Source: a virus. From it: a DNA stretch of 26,871 nt. Positions 1-3,964 of this stretch are shown piece after piece (the first letter of the stretch is position 1; every line of letters starts with the position of its first letter). The stretch is from the IMG/VR virus record IMGVR_UViG_3300001450_005553, positions 3,696 through 30,566 of that record; one strand, written 5' to 3'. The translations under genes were made by a program, and so were the position numbers. The notes under the pieces are model-generated. The model was given only the letters and a program-made list of their open reading frames with translations, did no database searches and was not told where the DNA came from.

Positions 1-2
1 TG

Positions 3-27
3 TAAGAAAGGGGAGCCGGAGCTCCCC
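3..27 (-). terminator. Rho-independent-like terminator of the leftmost minus-strand gene
   Basis: A perfect 7-bp stem (GGGGAGC at 10-16 with GCTCCCC at 21-27, 4-nt loop) lies just beyond the stop codon of the minus-strand gene ending at 34. Read on the minus strand it is followed by TTTCTTAC, a short T-rich run. Position, strength and T-run support a terminator acting leftwards. Confidence 0.75.
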
Positions 28-33
28 TATGAC

Positions 34-291
34 TTACAGGCTAACAGCTACACCAGCATCAGAGTAGACGTTGGCTGTAGCGATGAGCTGACCATCTTCT
101 GCAATCAGAGCGTTGAGGCTCTTCAGGTCGATGGGCTCACCAAGCGTGTAGCTTTTCTTCCCGATAGGGAAGGTTAGCTTATTGCCGTCAGCAAGTGTGA
201 CGGATACGAAGGCACCATTAGGTCCGACGACAGGCTGTGCAGAGACAGCATTGGGATGGCGCTCTTTGAGCACCGCGAGAAATGTACGCAT
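34..291 (-). CDS. Small hypothetical phage protein (85 aa)
   Basis: I do not recognise this 85-residue product. The middle reads like a small beta-rich domain (residues 22-50, with GNKLTFPIGKKSYTLGE) followed by a helix and another strand (LIATANVYSD). No membrane segment or Cys cluster is visible. The ATG at 291 was chosen; an in-frame GTG at 327 would add 12 residues, but neither start has a Shine-Dalgarno sequence, as is usual for Bacteroidota. The gene runs opposite to the virion block and ends in a strong terminator, so it belongs to the other transcription unit of the phage, probably early or accessory genes. Function unknown. Confidence 0.65.
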   Translation of the reverse strand: MRTFLAVLKERHPNAVSAQPVVGPNGAFVSVTLADGNKLTFPIGKKSYTLGEPIDLKSLNALIAEDGQLIATANVYSDAGVAVSL

Positions 292-365
292 AACGTAGTT
301 GTGTGCAGGAGAGGTTAGCCTACACACGCATTAAGGAAAGGGTTATTGATTGAGTGTGATAGTGA

Positions 366-392
366 GAGAGTGCCCGTTAGGGCACGGCTCTC
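366..392 (-). terminator. Hairpin at the end of the single-membrane-span gene
   Basis: GTGCCC (370-375) and GGGCAC (380-385) form a perfect 6-bp stem around GTTA, extended by GAGA (366-369) and TCTC (389-392). It begins at the stop codon of the gene 391-624. The sequence after it on the minus strand is not a proper T-run, so it may be a weak terminator or a 3'-end stabilising hairpin. Confidence 0.5.
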
Positions 393-624
393 ATATCTCT
401 GAGTCCAGCTTATCCAAGTACTTGTCTTGGAAGCTACGTCTTCGATTGATGTCTCGTCGCAGCTTTTTAAGAGCACGTGTGCTCTGTGCTTCTTCGCTCA
501 TAGTAGCAGTGTAGATGAAGTGTGCCATGCACACGAAGGCGATGATGCAGATGAACCACAAGGTGGTGTCAGGCATCTGGGCTGTCATAGGTTCCATTAG
601 TTCTGGGTGTTTAGTTGTAGACAT
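391..624 (-). CDS. Small single-span membrane protein (77 aa)
   Basis: The product has one clear hydrophobic segment at about residues 22-41 (WFICIIAFVCMAHFIYTAT), a short polar N-terminus and a strongly charged C-terminal half (LKKLRRDINRRRSFQDKYLDKLD) that is likely helical. By the positive-inside rule the C-terminus should face the cytoplasm. The ATG at 624 was chosen; an upstream in-frame start at 645 would add seven residues but falls inside an inverted repeat. Small one-span proteins near phage lysis genes can be spanins, pinholins or superinfection-exclusion factors, but no motif decides among these. It is not next to the holin or amidase in the same orientation, so a lysis role is only a guess. 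Confidence 0.7.
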   Translation of the reverse strand: MSTTKHPELMEPMTAQMPDTTLWFICIIAFVCMAHFIYTATMSEEAQSTRALKKLRRDINRRRSFQDKYLDKLDSEI

Positions 625-662
625 AGGGGGGGACCCCCTAATCACGCATTGTAGGTGGGGTC
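623..662. repeat. Overlapping G/C-run inverted repeats between minus-strand genes
   Basis: The plus strand reads TAGGGGGGGACCCCCTA at the start codon of the 77-aa membrane protein, a compact inverted repeat. In addition GACCCC (632-637) can pair with GGGGTC (657-662). On the minus strand one hairpin would form just before or over the start of the membrane-protein mRNA, so it could act as an attenuator or mask the start. No T-run follows, so a terminator role is unsupported. Confidence 0.4.
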
Positions 663-719
663 TTGGATTGAGTTGGGTAACACTCTCACAAACTACCCAA
701 TTTTCAAAAAATTTTTCTC

Positions 720-746
720 AAAAAAAAATCCCCGCTACTAGCGAGG
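720..746 (-). terminator. Terminator overlapping the stop codon of the 55-aa gene
   Basis: On the minus strand CCTCGCT and AGCGGGG (one G-T pair) form a 7-bp stem around a 3-nt loop, followed immediately by A and eight T residues. The hairpin contains the TAG stop of the minus-strand gene ending at 738. This is a textbook intrinsic terminator. Confidence 0.8.
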
Positions 747-905
747 AAGTTTAGTCCAGTGGTGATCTGGTAAGTCTATATGGATGTCCATAGTTTGATT
801 CAGGTATCTAACCCTGCTCATAACCTTGAATAGCTCAGGAGCATCGCTTTGAACTCTAGATTGCCACTTATTTGTATCCCTCAACTTTTCTTTCTTCTGT
901 CCCAT
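738..905 (-). CDS. Small hypothetical protein (55 aa)
   Basis: An open frame of 55 codons starts at ATG 905, inside the last 25 bp of the upstream minus-strand gene, and stops at TAG within a perfect terminator hairpin. That tight fit between gene end and terminator is the main evidence that it is real. The product starts with a basic, polar stretch (MGQKKEKLRDTNKWQSRV) and ends with IHIDLPDHHWTKLPR. No domain is recognised. It would be translationally coupled to the HNH-like gene upstream and share its transcript. Confidence 0.6.
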   Translation of the reverse strand: MGQKKEKLRDTNKWQSRVQSDAPELFKVMSRVRYLNQTMDIHIDLPDHHWTKLPR

Positions 906-1132
906 AATCCAAATAATCTTCTTTTACTACCCTTCTTACGGCTCTTTTCGTTACGACCTCTGTTTGTACTTTCAGATTCACTCTTCGTACTCCCGTCTGG
1001 TTGATGACTTACATCTTTCCCATCCCCATTTCCGTAGGTACCATTCTCCCTGTTCTTCTTATTAAGAGCAGCTCTATACCCAGATTTGTCTTTCTGGAAA
1101 CGTAGATATTCTTTTTTGTAGTCACGAGCCAT
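881..1132 (-). CDS. Small basic HNH-like phage protein (83 aa)
   Basis: The 83-residue product starts MARDYKKEYLRFQKD and contains GDGKDVSHQPDGS (about residues 38-50) and a very basic tail (NRGRNEKSRKKGSKRR). This layout, a MARDYKKEY start, a GDGKxVxH core and an NRGRNEKSR stretch, is a small family common in phages and resembles the core of an HNH-type nuclease or zinc-less relative. Only one His is visible and the usual second catalytic region is not evident, so activity is uncertain; DNA binding is plausible from the charge. The ATG at 1132 gives the family's usual N-terminus. It is the first gene of the leftward unit and overlaps the next gene by 25 bp. Confidence 0.8.
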   Translation of the reverse strand: MARDYKKEYLRFQKDKSGYRAALNKKNRENGTYGNGDGKDVSHQPDGSTKSESESTNRGRNEKSRKKGSKRRLFGLWDRRKKS

Positions 1133-1168
1133 AGGGTAAATATAAAGAAGATGTTGTAAATTTGCAAC
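1133..1168. promoter_or_regulatory. Divergent promoter region between the two transcription units
   Basis: Only 36 bp separate the leftward start (1132) from the rightward start (1169). Leftward: TTG (1167-1165), a 20-nt spacer, then TATATTTA (1144-1137), 7 of 8 positions of the flavobacterial TAnnTTTG element. Rightward: TAAATTTG at 1157-1164, a perfect match but without a clear upstream TTG. Both elements sit within five bases of their start codons, so either transcript would be nearly leaderless, or the true promoters lie elsewhere. Confidence 0.4.
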
Positions 1169-1303
1169 ATGGCAAACAAAACCAACAACAACTTGTACGT
1201 TAAAAACAACGTATCTCGTCCTGGAGTGCATGCAAAGACTAGACACTCGACAAGTAAAACATCCAAAAACTACAAAAAGAAGTATCGAGGGCAAGGTAGA
1301 TAA
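1169..1303 (+). CDS. Conserved-type small basic protein (44 aa)
   Basis: ATG 1169 opens a 44-codon frame: an Asn-rich start (MANKTNNNLYVKNNV), SRPGVHAKTRHSTSK in the middle and a YKKKYRGQGR end. The RPGVHAKT, SKNYKK and GQGR pieces are, from my knowledge, a recurring pattern in very short proteins of Bacteroidota phages; the function is not known. It is rich in Lys, Arg and Asn and has no acidic residue, so nucleic-acid binding or a minor virion role is plausible. It is the first rightward gene, immediately after a TAAATTTG element. It lies antisense to an upstream extension of the 83-aa minus-strand gene; that extension is not needed for that family. Confidence 0.75.
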   Translation: MANKTNNNLYVKNNVSRPGVHAKTRHSTSKTSKNYKKKYRGQGR

Positions 1304-1315
1304 AAAGAGTTTGAC

Positions 1316-1323
1316 TATATTTG
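1316..1323 (+). promoter_or_regulatory. TAnnTTTG-type -7 element before the structured region
   Basis: TATATTTG matches the Bacteroidota -7 consensus perfectly and lies 13 bp after the stop of the 44-aa gene. No TTG is present at the usual -33 distance. Transcription from here would start near 1330, just ahead of the G/C-rich region and 230 nt before the amidase. Confidence 0.45.
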
Positions 1324-1334
1324 CAACGAAACCA

Positions 1335-1550
1335 CTTCTGTGACCGGCCCTCGGTAACCAAAAAGGGGCCTAGACATCGGGTTCTATTAGCTGTCAACAT
1401 AGTCAGTGAACGTCGTCCCCGGTAGTTTCAAAAAGTGCGTTGGTATAAAACTCGGGTGGGACCTAGGCTATAGGCTGATAGAAATGCCCCCACACAGGCT
1501 AGACACGGCGAGTGGAAATCCAGCGTTAGACACAAAACCCAAGGGGGAAA
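1335..1550 (+). ncRNA. Candidate structured RNA or long 5' leader of the amidase
   Basis: This interval has no convincing gene and is visibly richer in G/C runs than the genes around it. Complementary blocks fit a multibranch fold: GCCTAG (1368-1373) with CTAGGC (1463-1468); directly inside it GTCCC (1415-1419) with GGGAC (1458-1462); then AGTTT (1424-1428) with AAACT (1448-1452). A local GGCCC/GGGCC hairpin (1346-1350 with 1366-1370) competes with the first stem. A second part shows CCCCC (1487-1491) opposite GGGGG (1543-1547), enclosing a TGG-CCA hairpin at 1513-1522 and two copies of TAGACAC (1500-1506, 1527-1533). I could not match it to a known class; it is not a tRNA, tmRNA or RNase P RNA that I can see. 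It could be a noncoding RNA, a leader controlling lysis, or a packaging signal. Confidence 0.35.
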
Positions 1551-1561
1551 ATTATATAGTT

Positions 1562-1993
1562 ATGAGAGATATTAATAAAATTGTAATCCATTGTTCTGCT
1601 ACCCGTGAGGGCCAGGACTTTGATGTAGAAACTATTCGTAAATGGCATACAGACCCTAAGCCACAAGGTAGAGGATGGTCAGATATCGGATACCATTACC
1701 TAATACGGTTGAATGGTGATCTAGAAATCGGGCGTTCTATTGACAGGCAAGGAGCTCATGTTAGAGGCCACAACAAAGATTCTATTGGGATCTGTTATGT
1801 GGGTGGAGTGGAAGCAGATGGTAAAACACCTAAGGATACGATGACTCCAGAACAGGAGAAGTCTATGAGAGAGATCATATTCGCTTTGCGTATCGTGCAG
1901 GATAAGAACATCACCATCCACGGCCACAACGAATTCAGTTCAAAGGCATGCCCTAGTTTTACAGTATCAGAAAAGTTTGCAGATATTATGTAA
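1562..1993 (+). CDS. Endolysin: T7-lysozyme-type N-acetylmuramoyl-L-alanine amidase
   Basis: This zinc enzyme cuts the amide bond between N-acetylmuramic acid and L-alanine in peptidoglycan, opening the cell wall at lysis. The 143-aa product aligns by eye over its length with T7 lysozyme: IVIHCSAT (His10 as zinc ligand), IRKWH, GWSDIGYHYLI (Tyr44), GHNKDSIGICYVGG, and IHGHNEFSSKACPSF, where His122 and Cys130 are the other zinc ligands and Lys128 the catalytic lysine. All key residues are present. ATG 1562 gives the family's normal short N-terminus; the frame stays open 52 codons further upstream, but that stretch is non-family sequence and overlaps the putative structured RNA. There is no signal peptide, so export depends on the holin at 23827-24264. 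T7 lysozyme also inhibits T7 RNA polymerase; whether that applies here is unknown. Confidence 0.96.
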   Translation: MRDINKIVIHCSATREGQDFDVETIRKWHTDPKPQGRGWSDIGYHYLIRLNGDLEIGRSIDRQGAHVRGHNKDSIGICYVGGVEADGKTPKDTMTPEQEKSMREIIFALRIVQDKNITIHGHNEFSSKACPSFTVSEKFADIM

Positions 1994-1998
1994 CTTAT

Positions 1999-2044
1999 TT
2001 GGGTATATAAGGTAAAGTTTTATATATTTGTCATAAACCAAACA
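1999..2044 (+). promoter_or_regulatory. Flavobacterial-type promoter and leader motif before the groES-like gene
   Basis: TTG at 1999-2001, a 21-nt spacer and TATATTTG at 2023-2030 fit the Bacteroidota TTG/TAnnTTTG promoter. It is followed by TAAACCAAACA (2034-2044), the recurrent leader motif, two bases before ATG 2047. This is the best promoter in the window and probably drives the 2047-8540 run. Confidence 0.65.
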
Positions 2045-2046
2045 TT

Positions 2047-2331
2047 ATGGCAAATCTAAACTTCATCCCAACCCGCGATTGGATTGTTCTACCTCTGGTA
2101 TCAAAGGACCAAACAGACGCAGGCATTATTCTACCGGACTCCCAAAAGAAGTCCCTGCAGTCAAACATTCTTAAGGTACTTGCTGCCGGACCAGAATGTA
2201 TCATGGTCAAAGAGGACGATACCGTTATGGTACATCCCAATACCGAAGGACTCATTGTTACTATTGATGCTATAGAATGCATCATGGTAAATGAATTCTC
2301 AATCTGTGGAGTAATTCCTGATCAAGGATGA
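2047..2331 (+). CDS. groES: GroES-like co-chaperonin (Cpn10)
   Basis: The 94-aa product is the right size for a Cpn10 and shows the family pattern in order: N-terminal strand FIPTRDWIVLPLV, mobile-loop region DQTDAGIILPDSQKKSLQ (about residues 22-38), NILKVLAAGPE, VKEDDTVMVHP, and a C-terminal ECIMVNEFSICGVI strand pair. The loop motif GIILP is the segment that contacts GroEL. In known phages (T4 gp31, RB49 CocO) such proteins form a heptameric lid on host GroEL so that the capsid protein can fold; the capsid protein here lies 7.7 kb downstream. It is the first gene after a good promoter and overlaps the next gene by ATGA. Confidence 0.92.
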   Translation: MANLNFIPTRDWIVLPLVSKDQTDAGIILPDSQKKSLQSNILKVLAAGPECIMVKEDDTVMVHPNTEGLIVTIDAIECIMVNEFSICGVIPDQG

Positions 2332-2567
2332 CCGGTACGGTAACCATACCACTTAAGGAGTTTGATAAACTCCGAGACTCTACTGCGATAGCAGGGAAAC
2401 AACAAGAGAGGGTACTCCAGGCCACTAAGGAACTGGAAGTATTCCTCTCTTTTGTGTGTACAAGGCAAAACTTGGAGCCCCTCGTAGAAGAGTTCAACAG
2501 ACAATCAAAGAACTCTACCATCCAGTTAGAGAACGGTAGGGCTAAAATTATTTTCAATAATGAGTAG
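2328..2567 (+). CDS. Small helical hypothetical protein (79 aa)
   Basis: The start codon overlaps the groES-like stop as ATGA, indicating translational coupling. The product begins TVTIPLKEFDKLRD, continues with a long predicted helix (residues 17-60) that probably forms a coiled coil, and ends in a strand (GRAKIIFNNE). Two Cys or metal-binding motifs would be needed for a zinc function and are absent. I do not recognise a family with confidence; short proteins with this IPLKEFDKLRD opening are frequent in phages without known role. Confidence 0.75.
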   Translation: MTGTVTIPLKEFDKLRDSTAIAGKQQERVLQATKELEVFLSFVCTRQNLEPLVEEFNRQSKNSTIQLENGRAKIIFNNE

Positions 2568-2871
2568 AACTATAAAGATAAAAGCTGACAGCACCTTTAG
2601 GTTCCTACAAGTCTTTAATGGAATACTAGAGCTTACGGACAAAGAACTCCTTGTGCTTTCTAAATTTGTAGACAATGCGGAACATGGATTTTGTTCTGCG
2701 GAGTCTAAGAAGATAGTGGCTAATGAAATTGGGATACTTGATCCAAATACTCTAAACAATTACGTAAAGAGACTTAAGGACAAGGGAGCAATAGTAAAAG
2801 GAAAAGCTGGATATAAACTGGCACAAATACTAGTGCCTAGTAACAAAGTAACAATTGAGATCACTAGATGA
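2560..2871 (+). CDS. Winged-helix-like small protein (103 aa)
   Basis: Residues 22-85 look like a winged helix: LTDKELLVLSKFV, then KKIVANEIGILDPNTLNNYVKRLKDKG, where NTLNNYVKRLKDKG is the likely recognition helix, and a short wing (AIVKGKAGYKLAQILVP). The pattern is like MarR-type DNA-binding domains. The gene overlaps its upstream neighbour by 8 nt and lies close to the terminase genes, so roles as a late regulator or in DNA recognition for packaging are both possible. The DNA-binding fold is inferred from sequence pattern only. It is followed by 89 bp without a gene. Confidence 0.75.
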   Translation: MSRTIKIKADSTFRFLQVFNGILELTDKELLVLSKFVDNAEHGFCSAESKKIVANEIGILDPNTLNNYVKRLKDKGAIVKGKAGYKLAQILVPSNKVTIEITR

Positions 2872-2960
2872 AATAGTACAAACCCGTTACTACTTTGATC
2901 CTTACTATATAAGTATAATGCAAAGTAGCGTGGGAAAGTTCTTAGTAATAACTATATACG

Positions 2961-3314
2961 ATGAGCGAACAGAAGAAACTACCGTCGATGGGCCAGATGC
3001 TAAAGAATTTTGCTAAAGATGTAGCAGAATACGCAAAGGCAGGAGCACCACATGTATCAGAGAAACAGTATAACTACAGGCTAAAGACCTGTGATGAATG
3101 TGAACACCTCAGGAAAGAAGCCATGAGATGTGGAGAATGTGGATGCCTTGTAGAACACAAAGCAAAGTGGGCTACATCCAATTGTCCCAAAAAGAAGTGG
3201 CCACAAGTCTTGATAGGCAAAGATGGTAAGAAAGTTAAAGTAGGCAGAGGAGCTGCTAAAAAGCAAAGACAAAGTGCACAAACCGATAATACAAAAACTG
3301 GCAACAAGGCATGA
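2961..3314 (+). CDS. Cys-rich zinc-ribbon-like phage protein (117 aa)
   Basis: The centre holds CDECEHLRKEAMRCGECGC, giving Cys44, Cys47, Cys57, Cys60 and Cys62, plus Cys75 in TSNCPKKKWP. Two CxxC knuckles point to a zinc-binding ribbon. The N-terminal 40 residues form an amphipathic helix (SMGQMLKNFAKDVAEYAKAG) and the C-terminal 30 are basic and disordered. Proteins with this MxQMxKNF opening and a CGCLVxxKAKW core are common in phage packaging regions; their role is not established. The last 41 nt overlap the next gene. A promoter for this gene would have to lie in 2872-2960, where I see only A/T-rich sequence without a clear element. Confidence 0.85.
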   Translation: MSEQKKLPSMGQMLKNFAKDVAEYAKAGAPHVSEKQYNYRLKTCDECEHLRKEAMRCGECGCLVEHKAKWATSNCPKKKWPQVLIGKDGKKVKVGRGAAKKQRQSAQTDNTKTGNKA

Positions 3315-3492
3315 CTTACCACTAACAAGAGTAGAAGAAGCAGTCATGCACCAATTTAAGTACACCTCACAGGTGATTAAAGCGGGTGCGTTTGAAGCTG
3401 TACGGCTACCCTTTTTAGGTAAGTTCCATGTAAACCCAGGAAGACTTAAGTATCTACAGAAACACAATGAGGGATCTGATAACAGTAAGTAA
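3274..3492 (+). CDS. HU/IHF-like DNA-binding protein, short form (72 aa)
   Basis: The product shows the core of the bacterial HU/IHF fold: an N-terminal helical pair (KPIIQKLATRHDLPLTRVEEAVMHQFKYTS), then IKAGAFEAVRLPFLGKFHVNPGRL, corresponding to the family's G-x-x-V-x-L-P-x-x-G-x-F strand. The long DNA-wrapping arm of standard HU (about 90 aa) is missing or much shortened. The GTG at 3274 is needed to include the first helix; the next in-frame ATG at 3346 would cut it off. IHF-like subunits occur in crAss-like phages. DNA bending during packaging or transcription is the likely role. It overlaps both neighbours (41 nt upstream, 26 nt downstream). Confidence 0.8.
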   Translation: MHKPIIQKLATRHDLPLTRVEEAVMHQFKYTSQVIKAGAFEAVRLPFLGKFHVNPGRLKYLQKHNEGSDNSK

Positions 3493-3964
3493 CAATGTAG
3501 TTGTCCCAAGCGCCTACGCATTGACCATTAATGAATTTAAGGGTCTGAAATCCGGCGAACTGGGTGCCATATACTTCTATACGGACCACCGTTCCCCCTA
3601 CGCTGTGTATGAAGAAGAAGACAGAATGGCTAAGATTAGTCAAGATCTGAAGGTTAAGTTCACCCCTAAAGTAATGGGAGGAGTGAACAAGTATAAGGAA
3701 CTCTCAGAAACATCAGCCATAAAACTTCTTAAATCTGCACGTAACTCAATAACCAAACTAGAGAGATACTTTGCTACGATAAACCTTAACGTACTGGATG
3801 ACAACGGGAAACCGATCTATCACGCTAAGGACCTCATAGGGAATCTAGCCAACATGGGTAAAGTAGTAAATGGACTTGATGAGCTTGAGGCTATTGTACA
3901 AAAGCATGAGCAGAAAGATAATCCTAACCGTGGTGGGGTTGTTACCAATAAGTACTCACAGTAA
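3467..3964 (+). CDS. Terminase-adjacent protein, small-terminase candidate (165 aa)
   Basis: The gene lies directly before terL, ending in a TAATG overlap with its start, the position usually taken by the small terminase. The product has an N-terminal segment with strands (ISVSNNVVVPSAYAL-like start MRDLITVSNNVVVP), a YAVYEEEDR motif near residue 46, and a mostly helical C-terminal half (residues 80-155: KLLKSARNSITKLERYFATI, GKVVNGLDELEAIVQKHEQ) capable of oligomerisation. No helix-turn-helix is obvious. DNA recognition for packaging is inferred from position alone; a structural role is the main alternative. Confidence 0.75.
   Translation: MRDLITVSNNVVVPSAYALTINEFKGLKSGELGAIYFYTDHRSPYAVYEEEDRMAKISQDLKVKFTPKVMGGVNKYKELSETSAIKLLKSARNSITKLERYFATINLNVLDDNGKPIYHAKDLIGNLANMGKVVNGLDELEAIVQKHEQKDNPNRGGVVTNKYSQ

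Noticed and set aside
515-754. Plus-strand 79-codon open frame
   Set aside because: It is antisense to the 77-aa membrane protein and runs through G-runs and the terminator poly-A tract; the sequence has no protein-like character.
1009-1294. Longer minus-strand open frames over the divergent region, including a hydrophobic N-terminal extension of the 83-aa protein
   Set aside because: They are antisense to the 44-aa gene, and the extension reads across the promoter region. The MARDYKKEY start is the family's natural beginning.
1335-1400. tRNA or tmRNA in the G/C-rich region
   Set aside because: There is no acceptor stem with CCA, no proper T-arm sequence, and no cloverleaf can be drawn.
1406-1561. 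52-codon upstream extension of the amidase frame
   Set aside because: T7-type amidases start right before the IVIHCSAT strand, the extension has no family sequence, and the stretch overlaps complementary blocks that look like RNA structure. ATG 1562 was used instead.
2872-2960. Short frame from ATG 2919 in the gap before the Cys-rich protein
   Set aside because: It would overlap the next gene over most of its length in another frame and shows no conserved-looking residues; I see nothing else in this 89-bp A/T-rich gap.
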